Assembly (NCBI GenBank): GCA_019137255.1
Contig: WPDH01000151.1
Span: 1 to 64,000, forward strand
Direction of reading: 5' to 3'
DNA from: Corinectria fuckeliana
Taxonomy: Eukaryota; Ascomycota; Sordariomycetes; Hypocreales; Nectriaceae
Length of the DNA stretch: 64,000 nucleotides
Shown: one piece after another, positions 11,541-22,900 of the stretch
How the letters are laid out: every line of letters starts with the position of its first letter
Numbering within the stretch: the first letter of the stretch is position 1
Program-made: the position numbers and the translations under genes
The notes under the pieces: model-generated
Seen by the model: only the letters and a program-made list of their open reading frames with translations
The model's database searches: none
Told to the model about the DNA's origin: nothing

Positions 11541-14296
11541 CTAATAAAGCTCGCTCCGGGTGTTCGGAGTCGCACACTCAGCCATCCACTCTCGCCACTT
11601 GATCCGATCCTCCCGACTCTTCCCCTCCCGCCACCGCCCAAATCCGCCGCCGGCCCCGAGATCCACCAGCGGCGCCATGCTTGGCCGTCCGTGGGCGCAT
11701 TGGAACGGGAACGCGCACCGCGACAGACGGGAGAGGAGCTGTGCACACTCGTCGTTGTCGAGCGGGTCGTTGAACATGATGGCGCCTGTGCAGGTCGGTG
11801 TCAGTAAACTGCGGTTGAGAGAATGAAGGAGGGGGGAGTACTTCTGCAGGCCCGGGAATGTAGCATCTCCAGTATGCCCTGGGGACAGCCGTGGAAGCGC
11901 GAGATCCAAGGTGCGTGGGTTTGGGATCGCAGGCGCGGAGGGATGCCGTCGTCGACGATGCGCCAGATCTCTTTGCGGATGAGTTCAATCAGGAGGCGAG
12001 GTTCCTGGCGGCAGCGCTCCAAGATGCTTGGCGGCAAGCGAGTAACAGCGACCTTGCAGCGTTCTAGTGTTGGTTTAGCGACAGAAGGGAGGCCGTAGAT
12101 GATGCCCCAGGCGGCGAAGTGATCGCGGTGCTGTTCTAAGAGGTTATGTTCTTTCGAAGAAACTTCAAATACCAACGGCCGCTCGAGCGCTTCGACATTA
12201 GTTGTAGTATCCCCGCTAAGCGCATCGTGGGCAAAGTAATCTGCCATGAGGTCCTCGAGCCGACAGCGCTCATCCACCGCGTGTTGGTCCAGCATGACCA
12301 AGGCAGAGCTGTGCTTCTTAGACGGCTCGTCGGACGCCACATCTTCCAGTGGCAGCTTGACGAGGATAAACTTGCGGTCGACTTGTGATATCAGCGTGGC
12401 TTGAGCCAAGGCTTGTCTTGATACCCTACTAGCCAGGTTCATCGATGCGGCATCAAAGTTGACACCGCCGTCTGTGCCCTTGCCGCAGTGGTGGGAAGGC
12501 TCATCATTATCGCCTAGCCTGGGAATCGAGGAACGGGCGGGCTCGAAAACAGGATTTTCCCACGACTTGATGACCTTCTGAAGCCACTTGCTCGTCTGTT
12601 GTCTAGGTTGCCCATCTGTGCGTATGCGCTGTTCAGTACCTATTCCCAGGTTATCGGATGAGTTGGGGCTGGCTGAAGGAAGTCTGCTGTCGGTAATAGT
12701 GAGTACGCTAGAGGTAGAAGACCTAGACACATCTTCGGGCTCAGGAGAGGGCTCATCGAAGGGCTTGCGCAGGAGTCTACCTCCTTCACCCACCAAGGGT
12801 TTCGGAAGAGCAACATTTGGCTCCTTCATCTGTACGTCAGCAGCCTTTTTGTTGGCGTTTAGAGGCGTGGCTTTGCCAATCTTGACGCGATGCCAGCCAT
12901 CAAATGGGCTGTCGGATCTCATATGTGTCGCCTCTGGCTCCAAGTTCCGAGGGACGGAGCTGGTCCTCGAACTACTAGACGATGAGGTTGGCTGCCTTTT
13001 TGACGATCTCTTAGATCGGCCAAGTGTTTTGGACGTGGAGAACACCGACTCATCTGGGGCGAGGTGGATTCTTCTCGGGCGATGGTGGTGCTTTTTGAGG
13101 AATCCATAGCAAGTTGCTTTCAGCAGATCAAGGATACTTGTGAGGGTCTGTCCTTGGGTGTCCAGTTTGTTGACGGCGTCGACATTTGTGTAATCGGTGG
13201 ATAAAATCTTAAAGTAGAACATAGGCCACTTCTCGATTCCTTTGCGACTGCGAAGCTCCTTGTTCGTGAAGCCTTCGAGCTTCGGAGAATCTCCTGTCCG
13301 ATCCTCGTCTCCGTCGACAACCCCGAAACTTGAATTCTGGAAGACCCTGTTTATCTCCTCATAGAGAACGTCGGTGCCAAAATCATTGACAACGGGGTGG
13401 ATACCCAGGCTGATAAACTGAGATCGACGCGAGGCGACTGGATTCGCACAGATGCAACCTTTGACGGTGATGGACCCCACTGATGCTGAAATGGGAACCC
13501 AAGAGGCTGCATCGCTGGAGTCTGCGAGCGAGGCCTGGGTGAACAGTCTCGAAGTTCGGGATACCACATCTAGCTTCTCCGAAGGTCGGAACCGAAGTTC
13601 ACGCTGTGTCACGGTGTTCTTCAACGAGACGGTAACTCCGGTTGGCCAAGCAAGCAGCAAGGCCACTGCCTCCCGGATCAGATTTGACCATTCCTTGTCA
13701 AGAGTTGCTCGCTCAGTTATCGCAACTCGCTGCTTGACTCTGACCGGCATCGAGCCAAACAGGTCTCGCACAATAACCCTAGTTCCATGGTCGAAGTTGA
13801 CGAGACGGTGTTCAGGAGGTGCGGGGAGATTCCTAGCGAGGACTTTGGAGTTGTGGATGGAAATGGAATTGTGTGAAAGGTAGTTTTGATGGCGGGAAGT
13901 GATTGATAGCAAAGACAAAGTTGCTAGAGATGCGAGAAAGTCACCATGTTTCCCATGAATAGTTACTCTCGATGGAAACCGCGACGTGTCTATCCACGGC
14001 AGGTGTTAGTACAATGCAAAGGCGTGTGCATTTCGCATCCTGGATGGGTTGGGAGACGGCGTACGATGGAGCTTCCCAATGCCGCCGGCGTGACTGAACT
14101 CGTCAGGGGAGATGCCTGATCCGTTGTCCTCGGCGGTGCAGTTGCCACGGCTGTAGTCGATGACGATGTTTACTTTGGAGGCGCCGGCATCGAGGGCATT
14201 GGCAAGCAGGCCACAGGCGACGGCCTTGAGCGAGGTGATGGCGACGGAGGACTTGATCTGGTCGACGACATCGCTAGGGAGTTGGCGAATGGACAT
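11541..14296 (-). CDS. MLH3: DNA mismatch repair protein MLH3
   Basis: Three exons, complement(11541..11785, 11842..13989, 14065..14296), give 874 aa. The N-terminal GHKL ATPase/S5 region (1 to about 330) includes LLANALDAGASKVNI, AEDNGSGI and FDHGTRVIVRDLFGSMPVR. A low-complexity linker spans about 330-560. The C-terminal MutL dimerisation/endonuclease domain has DQHAVDERCRLE at 645-656, fitting DQHA(X)2E(X)4E. ACR then joins SAIMFNDPL exactly across the last intron, and CAHGRPSMAPL follows. These C-terminal features are diagnostic for MLH3 rather than PMS1 or MLH1. With Mlh1 it forms MutL-gamma, which nicks DNA in meiotic crossover formation and some mismatch repair. Oddity: residue 29 is Gly where the MutL catalytic Glu is expected, and the GFRGEAL motif reads GKHGDFL (90-96). 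Confidence 0.93.
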
Positions 14297-15170
14297 GGCC
14301 TGCGAGGCGAGGCTTCATTCCAGTGCAGCATAAACTTGCTGTATTCGGGTCGTGATCGGGCATCGGACAAACGGTGCACTCTCGGTGGGAGGAGCTTGCT
14401 TGAAGCTAATGAATTGGGAGGAGAGCTCAGGCACAAGCTTGGCGGCAGATTAGTTGAAGAAGTGACGTCGCGATGTCAGGGTCTAACGGACTTGACAGTG
14501 GTGCTTTGTAGCGCCAGCCCAGTGGACAGAGCCTACCTAATCAGTACCTGTAGGTAGTAGATTAACTAGTAGCGCATCTGCTCCAGTGGGCTCCAGGTGC
14601 TCCGACTCCGTACCTAATTGTACTCGGTATCGGTCTTGGAGTCGTTGTACAAATGTCGTCTTTTGTGCACATGTAGTAGGCCTAATAAGCCTAGGCGTCA
14701 GGCATCGCCTCAGAGTAAGACAGGCGCAGTTATCTAGGCCTCTTTGAACTTCTACTACTTAAGTACTGCTCCGCCTCAAAGCTTGACCTCTCCATGCTGG
14801 GTTCCCAGATCGCCCTCACGTGACCCCCACACCTCCCATCCCATCGCCGCATTCAGCCGCCTTCTCAACCATGCCATCCATGCAACGCTGGTGACGCCGC
14901 TCTCCTTTGACTCTTTGTTGGCTCGTGCCCCTCACTCGCTACTGTGTTCACTGCGCGTTCCCTACGAGTATATACCGATCGACCTCTCCGACCTTCCATT
15001 CGCTTGGTGTCTCCTCCTTTGTCACTCCCGTGGACCATTGACTCCCCGCCTCCGGCCGTCCCGCTGCCCAAGACTGGTGCCCAGTATCACGGCACCACGA
15101 CATCACCGCATCCCCTCCACGGTCAATCCCACTCGTCCCTCGCCTCACACATACTCCTCCCCGAAACCTC
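14297..15170. other. divergent promoter region, MLH3 / Ser-rich protein
   Basis: About 0.87 kb separates two divergent genes. Near 14540-14570 there are TACCTGTAGGTAGTAG-like inverted motifs. Towards the right the sequence turns C/T-rich, typical of fungal 5' leaders. I see no gene. Confidence 0.5.
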
Positions 15171-16427
15171 ATGGCTACGACCGACACCCTTCCTCAGACT
15201 CACGGTAAATACACCCTGTTTCCCTCCGTCTCGCCCGCCTTGGTTCATCATCCTCGACGCAACTCCCCACCCGCGCACAGCCTCTAGACAATGTCGCAAT
15301 CGCCTGATTCTGACCACCTACCAGACCGTCAAGGCCAGCGTCGACGGCCCTTCTCGACATGGGTCAAGAAGTTGACCAACTTCAAATCCTCCTCTGATGG
15401 CGACCGTCCTAAGCGCAAGATCAAGCGAAGCCCTAAGAAGAACAACCCGTACCCCGAGTCGGGACAGGTTGGGAATGGTGCCACAAACGAGACCAGTGCC
15501 TGTACCTTCTCTACAGCGCCCTCAGGCAGCAATACAAGCGTGGCCCGGTCCTCCCACATATCCAGGGCTGACCAGGCGACTCCCATAGCCGGGAGGAGAA
15601 GCTTGGTGGGGACTGTATCGACAGACCACGAAGGCTCGCGCTCCATCAACACCACCAGCCATGGAGCCAGCTCTCTAGCGGGGACAAGTCGCACAGTTGG
15701 GGGGGGCGTCGATTCAAGAAGAGGGGAAGACAGCACCTTCTCTAGTCCGGCGCCCTCAGTCCGGTCCTTGACCACGACATTGACGACGATTCAGTCCATG
15801 GCGCCCAACGGCACCGGGCAGGGTCAAGGCAGCACCTCGAGCCACAACCAGAACAACACTCAGTCGATCCAGTTTAGCCAACCCTTCCCGACGGCAGCCC
15901 CAGCTTCTGCCATTCCTGCGCACCTTGCACCCACCGGCAACCCGACGACTTACAATGCTGCCACTGCCAACAACCTCTTGACCGACAATGCGTCCATTCT
16001 CACCTTAGCCTCTTCCAGCAAGCGCCGGCGCCGACGGTCCCTTGACACGGACGCTTCCGTGAGAGCTCTAGCTCCATCCTCCCTCTGGGGTGGCAGTCGG
16101 GAGAGTCTACCTCTCAGTGTTCTCAGTGCCAATATTGACATGTCGAACATGCCACCAACCCCAGGCCTTCATGGTGGCTCTCGCATCGGTGCTGAGCGCA
16201 CCAGCATATACTCGGTGACTGGTGTTGTGCCGGCAATTCCTGGTGACCGCAGCAGCTTCTATGCTAAGCAGGCTGACGGTGCCAGTGTCAGGAGCGGTCG
16301 GCTCGGTCATGGCAGAGCCGACAGCGTGAACGGGAGCATCGGCGGAATGAGCAGTCCCTTGGTCAGTCCGCGAGAGGTGCCGGGTGAGAACGTGGAGAAG
16401 AGGGAGAGGGACAAAGATGAGAAATAA
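15171..16427 (+). CDS. conserved fungal Ser/Thr-rich protein of unknown function
   Basis: Preferred model: 15171..15204 joined to 15325..16427, 378 aa, starting MATTDTLPQTHDRQGQRRRP. The 120-nt intron has donor GTAAAT, branch CTGAC and acceptor CAG. The alternative is one exon from the ATG at 15291 (MSQSPDSDHLPDRQGQ), also 378 aa; only the first dozen residues differ. The rest shows FSTWVKKLTNFKSS, a basic patch, long Ser/Thr/Asn-rich disorder, and a motif near residue 225 (LTDNASILTLASSSKRRRRR) followed by SLDTDASVRALAPSSLWGGS. That motif looks constrained and is the type seen in uncharacterised Sordariomycete orthologues. No catalytic domain, signal peptide or membrane segment is seen. The basic run could be a nuclear localisation signal. 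Function unknown. Confidence 0.8.
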
Positions 16428-16911
16428 GACTTAGCACACAGTCGAGGTTATTATTTGTGCGAGTGGTTATGAATGATGGATGTACTTGTCTGGGATTAAC
16501 GGGGGGATTTGGTTGGGTTGGGCGATTATTTGGGTCCTAGAGTTTGGTTCAGCACTGCTAGTCACAGAGGGACGCTGCATTCCCCGTAATAACAAAACAT
16601 GATACCCTTGAGGCGTTGTTGCAAAGACGTTCCTTAACTCAAGTCCTGAACCCGAAGATGTCACCTTAAATACATCTTCGCTGTGGATTCCTACCAACAT
16701 AAAGCTGTAATTACTCCGTATCGTCCTAGAGGATCCCCCATGGTGGGGCCTTTCTGAGCCTGGATGCAGCCACTGTGGCGCCAGGCAAGCTCCGCCTAGA
16801 GCTACCCCTAAGCTTCCAGCGCGTTACGGTCCCACCATCGTCATCGCGCGACCTCGATTCGTTTCGCCCAACCACCAACCACCAACCATCAAGACTCCCA
16901 AATGCGTCAAG
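16428..16911. other. intergenic, Ser-rich protein to VPS11
   Basis: This holds the 3' flank of the upstream gene and the promoter/leader of VPS11. Repeated CCAACCACCAACC units occur near 16870 just before the VPS11 start. Nothing else is recognised. Confidence 0.5.
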
Positions 16912-19900
16912 ATGGCCCTCTCGGTACGCGAGCCTTCTCCCCTGCGCATGGACGCTTCTGTTCACCTCGTCGCTTCTCTCTACACATCCTACTAACCCAT
17001 CACAATAGTGGAAGTCGTTTGACTTCTTCGACGTCGCTCAGATCCCCCTCCCGACCGAGGAAACGCAGCAGCTCTTCGAGGGCAACGAGATTTCCAGCAT
17101 CTGCACGGGCTCCGACAGCTTCTTCCTTGGGTCTTACGATGGATTGGTCAGCATCATTGGGAAGTCATGGAACATCGTCCGGCGCTTCCAGGCGCATGAC
17201 ACGGGTGCCATAACCCACATGCGCCAAGTCGAGGGAACAAGTGTGTTGGTCACGGTTTCAGTGAGTCATTGATCTTTCCGCGCTCCAGAGGGCGAGTATG
17301 GGTCAGCTGGTGTCCTTGGTCGCTTTCTGATATCCATCGCAGGAGGACATGAGCAGCGAGCCAATCCTGAAGGTCTGGGCTCTTGATAAGCTCTTCAAGA
17401 AGACCAACATGCCAACTTGCTTGAGCACACTGAGCATTAACAATGGAAGAAGGCAGTTCCCCGTAAGTGGCCTCCATTAACGTTCGATCCACAGGCAAAC
17501 TGACTTGAGGGAAGATATCTGCCTTCACCGCCACCAATGACCTCACCCAGATTGCAGTCGGGTTCGCCAACGGCGCCGTCACAGTGATCCGAGGCGACCT
17601 GATCCATGACCTCGGAGCAAGGCAGCGAATCGTGTTCGAATCCGAAGAGCCAGTGACCGGTGTACAGCTTGCTACAGATCCCCAGTTGACAACCCTATTT
17701 GTGTCCACCACGTCGAGAATATTGAAGCTTGGGCTGTCGAAGAAGGGCCATGGGCTACCGCCAAAGACCGTGGAGGACTCCGGATGTGGGCTAGGCTGCA
17801 TGACTCTCGACCCAAGGACAGGCGATGTCGTGGTCGCGCGAGACGACGCCATATACACCTATACGCTAGATGGGCGAGGTCCACCCCGGGCCTACGAGGG
17901 GCCCAAGAGCCTGATTACGATCTATAAGGACCTTGTGGCGCTTGCGTGCCCGCCGTCGAGCTCGAGCGCCAAGGATTCCGAGGCCTTGAGACGCCGCTTC
18001 GGCGGCAGCACTACCAACCCCCTATTTAATGCCTCCACATTTGTGCTTCTCGATACAGATCTTCGGGTCATCAGTCATACGGAAACGCTGATGTCCCCAG
18101 TAAGGTTCTTTGCGGAAATCTGGGGAGATTTCTATACCATTTCCCAGGATGGAAAGGTGGGTGGTGCATCTTCTGGCCAGGCTCATACGCTAATCTCGCT
18201 AGGTGTACCGATATCATGAAAAGACTCTCCAGCAACGGCTGGAGATGATGTACCAAAGAAACATGTTCCCCTTAGCCATCGAGCTCGCACAAAAATCAGG
18301 GCTGGACGGCGAACAGCAAAGCTTGATCTACCGTCGCTTCGGTGATCATCTATACCAAAAGGCAGAATACGATGGGGCTATGGTGCAGTACATCCGAGCT
18401 ATCGACAAGACTGAACCGTCGCAGGTCATTCGCAAGGTGAGCATGATTGTTCCGACAAAAGACGCCGTCTAATGTTAGTAGTTCCTTGACACACAACGCA
18501 TCCACAACTTGATTCAGTACCTGGAGCAACTACACGAGCACATGAAGGCGACTGCCGACCATACCACATTGCTGCTCAACTGCTATGCAAAACTCAAGGA
18601 CATCAACAAGCTTGAAAAGTTTATCAAATCTCCAGGTGACCTCAAATTTGACCTGGACACGGCCATTACCATGTGTCGTCAGGGTGGGTACTATGAGCAA
18701 GCAGCTTATCTTGCCAAGAAGCACGGCGAGATCGATCTCGTCGTCGACATCCTAATCGAAGACTCAAAGAACTACGGAGAAGCTCTTGACTTTATCTGGA
18801 GGCAAGACCCGGACACGGTTTGTTCCCTCCAGCGTAAACGAGACGTTAGCTGACATGTCCCAGGCGTACCCGTGCATGCAGAAATACGCCCGAGTGTTGA
18901 TTGAGAATTGCCCTAAGGATGCAACGAGATTATTCGTCGACTACTACACGGGAAAATACAGGCCCAGGCAACCAGTTGAAGTGGCCGACGATGTCGAAAC
19001 GCCTTCGGGCGGCGGGTTTGCCTTTGGTGCGGCGAGCGCAGTCCAAAACCTCTCCAACCTCCTCCCGTTGCCCTATATGAACACTGCAGCCATTGCGCCG
19101 CAGGGGACATCAGGGAACGGGAAGCCCACGGTCAGTGAAGGAACGCTAGTCGTTGACGCGGGTGAGAAACCAGCACCGAAGTACACTCCTCCAACCCCTC
19201 GAACGGCGTTTTCGTCGTTCATCGACCACCCTGATGAGTTTATCGTGTTTCTTGAAGCATGCCTAGAAGAAAAGGACGTCAAATCGAGTGACCGGACGGA
19301 TCTGTACACTACCTTGTTTGAAATGTACTTGTACAAGGCGGGCGAGAAGAAGGGCCAACATCACAAGGAGGAGTGGGAAGCCAAAGCGAAGAAGCTCATC
19401 GAGGGGGAGCACATTCCCATGGAGAGCTCAAACGTGCTTCTTCTTTCGCACCTTTCCGACTTCCGGGACGGCACGGTGCTGGTCAAGGAGCAGGCAGGTT
19501 TGCTCTCGGACATCTTCAGATCCTACACATCGGCCAAGGACACTCGAGGCGCGATGAAGGCGTTGAGGAAGTACGGACCTGAAGAGCCGCAACTCTACCC
19601 GGCGGCGCTGGCGTATCTCACGTCGGACCCGGACGTACTGGAAGAGGCAGGACCAGATGAGCTGGCCAACGTGCTGGCCAAGATTGACAAGGATGGACTG
19701 ATGGCCCCGTTGCAGGTGATCCAAACGCTCGTTGGGCAATCCTCAGGAGGGGGCGTGGCGACAATGGGAATGATCAAGCCATATCTCCACGAGATGATTA
19801 CGCGGGAGCGAAAGGAAATCTCGTCCAACCGCCACCGAATCACTACGCTCCGAACCGACACGGAAAAGCGACGCGGGGAGCTGGCAGACCTCGGGACCAA

Positions 19901-20210
19901 GCCCGTCGTGTTCCAGGCCACCTGGTGCTCCGACTGCAGCCAGAGACTGGACCTGCCGGCGGTGCACTTCCTGTGCAAGCACAGCTTCCACCAGCGATGC
20001 GTGCGCAACGGGGACAAGGAGGGCGAGGCCGAGTGCCCCAAGTGCGCGGGGGAGAACGAGGTGATTCGCAAGATGCGAGAGAGCCAGCGGGAGCGGGCCG
20101 GGAAGCACGATCTGTTCAAGGCGGACTTGGACAACAGCGAAGATCGGTTCGGAACGGTGGCGGAGTGGTTCTCGCGAGGCGTGATGGACGCGGGGCAGAG
20201 TGCAGAGTAG
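16912..20210 (+). CDS. VPS11: vacuolar protein sorting protein Vps11 (HOPS/CORVET core)
   Basis: Seven exons (16912..16923, 17009..17260, 17343..17462, 17515..18156, 18203..18436, 18518..18817, 18864..20210) give 968 aa, normal for Vps11/Pep5. All introns are short GT-AG and phase 0. The first exon codes only MALS and is followed by WKSFDFFDVAQIPLP. An N-terminal beta-propeller covers about 1-350, then alpha-solenoid/clathrin-repeat helices (YHEKTLQQRLEMMYQRNMFP, LLLNCYAKLKDINKLEKFI). A C-terminal RING-H2 spans residues 875-914 (CSDC, CKHSFHQRC, CPKC). Vps11 is a shared core subunit of the HOPS and CORVET tethers that drive endosome and vacuole fusion. Identification is firm; no unusual feature seen apart from the very short first exon. 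Confidence 0.96.
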
Positions 20211-20518
20211 CGAAGCTCGTTTAGGTGTGTTCTGTTGAGTTGAGTTGAGTTGAAGTTGAAGCGCAGCAGATGGCTACCTAGGTAGAGGAGTTGTGGGTTG
20301 CATTGTTGGACTTGTGCGTCGTGATTTTCTACTGGGTTCCAGGTTATAGGTGTTGGGATCTTGGCAATGCGAGAGCGAGCATATCACCAACCTGTATTTT
20401 GCAAGGGGCCTGCTTCTGTGACGTTTTTACCGCATCAGCCCCACGTGTCGCCTTTCCAGTCTCATCCACGCTTCACTTCACTTCACCTCGTTCTCCTACA
20501 ACTAACATCAAGGCCGCC
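20211..20518. other. short intergenic, VPS11 to NMNAT-like gene
   Basis: A GTTGA-unit microrepeat lies just after the VPS11 stop (about 20234-20260) and a CTACCTAGGTAG palindrome at about 20275. The right part is the leader of the next gene, with repeated CTTCA near 20470. Confidence 0.5.
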
Positions 20519-21478
20519 ATGGTCACATCATCAACCCCGATGCGCCGCCCGGATCCCCAAACCCTCGTCTCCTTCTTCTCCCGCGCCCTCGCGTCCTTCC
20601 AATCCTCTCCCGATGCCTTCCGCGTCCTCTGCACCCTGCCTCACGCCGGCGACCACCCCGCGGCGCGCCGGCCCGTCGGCCCCGTGGGCAACCTCGTCGT
20701 GCTGGACTCGAGCTTCAATCCGCCCACGCGGGCCCATGCGAGCATGGCGCACGCAGCGCTAAGGGCCGACGGGCAGGGGAAGAAGGGCGCGCCGCAGCGC
20801 CTGGTGCTGCTGCTGAGCGTGAACAACGCGGACAAGGCGCCCAAGCCGGCGAGTTTCCCGGTGCGCCTGGCGATGATGGACGCGATGGGGCGGGCGCTGC
20901 TAGAGGACACGAGGAAGAATGCGGCGGCGGCGGAGGAGGAGGAGAAGGAGGGGGAGGGGAATGAGGTGGAGGAGGAGCAGGTGGAGGTTGACGTGGCGGT
21001 GACGACGATGCCCTTCTTCCACGACAAGGCGCGCGCCATGGGCTTCTACGCGGCGCGCACGCAGACGTTCCTGGCGGGCTTCGACACGCTGGTACGCATC
21101 TTCGACCCGAGGTACTACGACGGCGACGCGGAGGGGGTGCGGCGCGCGCTGGGGCCGTTCTTCGCCGGCGGCGCGCGGCTGCGGGTCACGACGAGGCCGG
21201 ACGCGCAGTGGGGCGGCACGGCGGCGCAGCGGGCGTACGTGGAGAGGCTGGCGGCGGCGGCGGCGGCGGAGGGCGGGCCGGACGATGTCGGGGGGGAGGC
21301 GGCGGCGGCGGCGAGGGTAGATGTTGTGGAGGGGGGCAGCGAGGAGGAGGGCGTGAGCAGTTCGCGGGTGAGGGAGGTCGTGAGGAACGGTGGTGGTGGT
21401 GGTAGTGGTGAGTTGGAGAAGTTGGTGGGAGGCGAGGTCCAGGCGTGGATTGAGAGGGAGGGGTTGTATCGTGAGTAG
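20519..21478 (+). CDS. nicotinamide-nucleotide adenylyltransferase-like protein (Pof1 type)
   Basis: A single exon gives 319 aa. The ATG at 20519 has a good context (GCCGCCATGG). The nucleotidylyltransferase signature SSFNPPTRAH lies at residues 64-73, the fungal form of GxFxPxTxxH. SVNNADK, PVRLAMMDAM, RTQTFLAGFDTLVRIFDPRY and C-terminal SSSRVREVVRNG (equivalent to the ISSTxIR loop) complete the fold. The reaction would be NMN + ATP to NAD + PPi. The Pof1-type family is the closest match. Two low-complexity insertions are unusual: an Ala/Glu tract at about 138-162 and an Ala/Gly/Glu-rich stretch at about 240-300, both in very G-rich DNA. They are probably surface loops. Cytosolic or nuclear location is assumed, as no targeting signal is visible. 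Confidence 0.85.
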   Translation: MVTSSTPMRRPDPQTLVSFFSRALASFQSSPDAFRVLCTLPHAGDHPAARRPVGPVGNLVVLDSSFNPPTRAHASMAHAALRADGQGKKGAPQRLVLLLSVNNADKAPKPASFPVRLAMMDAMGRALLEDTRKNAAAAEEEEKEGEGNEVEEEQVEVDVAVTTMPFFHDKARAMGFYAARTQTFLAGFDTLVRIFDPRYYDGDAEGVRRALGPFFAGGARLRVTTRPDAQWGGTAAQRAYVERLAAAAAAEGGPDDVGGEAAAAARVDVVEGGSEEEGVSSSRVREVVRNGGGGGSGELEKLVGGEVQAWIEREGLYRE

Positions 21479-22339
21479 GTGGCTGGGAGGATCTAGACGG
21501 TTGTGTTTATGCAAGCTAGGTAGGTCACTGGTAGTTGTGTATTGCAGTGGCATTTGTAGAAGAAATGTTGTGCTCATCGTTCGGTCATGGCGCGTTGTCT
21601 GAAGGAACTGGTGATGACGGGCCTGGATGAAGACAAGGGCAACTCAACACCACCAACGAAGAAAGCCATCCAAAATCCTACATGACTTCAAAGATGGATT
21701 ATCAACATGAAAAAACTAATCATCTGCTCAATCCAAATGTAAGATGTGTCCTCCGTTTGACGATTTTGAGGCTGTCTACAGGGTAGCCTCCTATTCAAAT
21801 GTTGGGAAAGCCACTGTCTGTAGATGGGATAGGACCTGCAAGGAGTATGAAGTCTAGCCTGAGTGCTCATTGCCTCTTTTTACTGGCTACGCATTGTGAT
21901 TCGGGAGCAGTTCCGTGATGGGTTGGCCTGTATTCTCTCACCCTGGATTGCAACACTGCGGGCGGATAACATGACGGGGTACTGATTGAGGTCGAGTTTG
22001 CTTGGCAGTCAAGCAGTCAACTCCATCTGCGAGGTCTCCCCCCTCCCTCTACTAATAGTACCTAGAAATAGATCATGGATCCCCGCTGGCTTACTGCTTC
22101 ACCGTCGGTCCAATCTCGAGAAAAGCAGAGGAAACAGGGCGAGCAAAAAAAAACCCCCAAAAAAAACCTACAACTTAGGCCTCGCACGACGAGGCATTCA
22201 CCATAGCAATGGAAAGATTCTCGCCGGCTGACTAGTCATTAGTGCACTGGCTGGCGCATCCACAGCGAGCGGGCAGAATTCTGCCGCTCGAAAACTTTTA
22301 GGCGGTGAGGAGGAGTGATTGGCGCCCCACCCGTTCCAG
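21479..22339. other. intergenic, no gene seen
   Basis: This holds the 3' flank of the NMNAT-like gene followed by mixed sequence with an A-rich run near 22145-22170. No supported gene is seen. Confidence 0.5.
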
Positions 22340-22346
22340 TATAAAA
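22340..22346 (+). promoter_or_regulatory. TATA box of a possible short transcript
   Basis: TATAAAA stands alone in GC-richer sequence. About 25-60 nt downstream is a pyrimidine run (TTTCTTTTTTCCTTTCTTCTTC) of the kind that marks fungal start sites. The spacing supports a real core promoter reading rightwards. Confidence 0.45.
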
Positions 22347-22369
22347 TCTCGCCGAGCCCTCCTCGTTTT

Positions 22370-22900
22370 AATTTCTTTTTTCCTTTCTTCTTCACGTCGA
22401 CAATACTTCAGTAAGCCTACCCCTACCTGAGAGCATCCCACAGCCTCCCAGCCTCCCAGCCTACTCTCCCCTTCCCACAGACCGCTAACGCCTTTCTTCA
22501 GGAGAATCATTTCTATAGTATTCGACCTCCTCTTGGTTCCCTAAAAGAGCCACAGATCCCACCCTGGTTGATGAGTGCATATCCTCGACGCCCTAGAGTG
22601 AATATACCCTTGGGTCCTCTCGCTCTGTCCGCAAGGATGGCGGCGGTTTGCTTCACCGCGGCTGCTGTATAGAGAGATGTTTTTCCTCTTGATGATCTCG
22701 ACCCCGTTTGCGGTCTGCCTTAGGGCGCGCGCTCGGGGTGGGTGTCGATGGACGTCTGACAGGCGTGTTTTTATATTTTTTTCATTGTTGCCTGGGGCTT
22801 GCCTTGGGAGCGAAGAAGGAGTTTTCGGGGTTGCCTGTCTTTGAACATTGGAGGTCTTCACGTCGAGTGATGCTGCGCCCTTGAAATGAGACGCGTCGGA
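22370..22900 (+). ncRNA. possible spliced short transcript (non-coding or small-ORF mRNA)
   Basis: Downstream of TATAAAA and a CT-rich start region there is a good intron. The donor GTAAGC is at 22411, branch GCTAAC at 22484-22489, and acceptor TTTCTTCAG ends at 22501 (91 nt). The next 400 nt contain no long frame on this strand. A small ORF of 33 codons begins at 22571. The 3' end is not defined; the region converges on the methyltransferase gene. The transcript is inferred only from signals and could be a chance arrangement. Confidence 0.3.
22571..22672 (+). CDS. candidate 33-aa small ORF in the possible short transcript
   Basis: ATG at 22571 opens MSAYPRRPRVNIPLGPLALS and ends at TAG 22670-22672. 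It is the first ATG after the predicted acceptor at 22501, which is the main support. An alternative splice using GTATAG at about 22667 and CCTTAG at about 22726 would extend the peptide by roughly ten residues. No domain or signal peptide is seen. Short length makes chance occurrence quite possible. Confidence 0.2.
   Translation: MSAYPRRPRVNIPLGPLALSARMAAVCFTAAAV

Noticed and set aside
20900..21577. 225-codon minus-strand Arg/His/Leu-rich frame
   Set aside because: Shadow of the G-rich part of the NMNAT-like gene.
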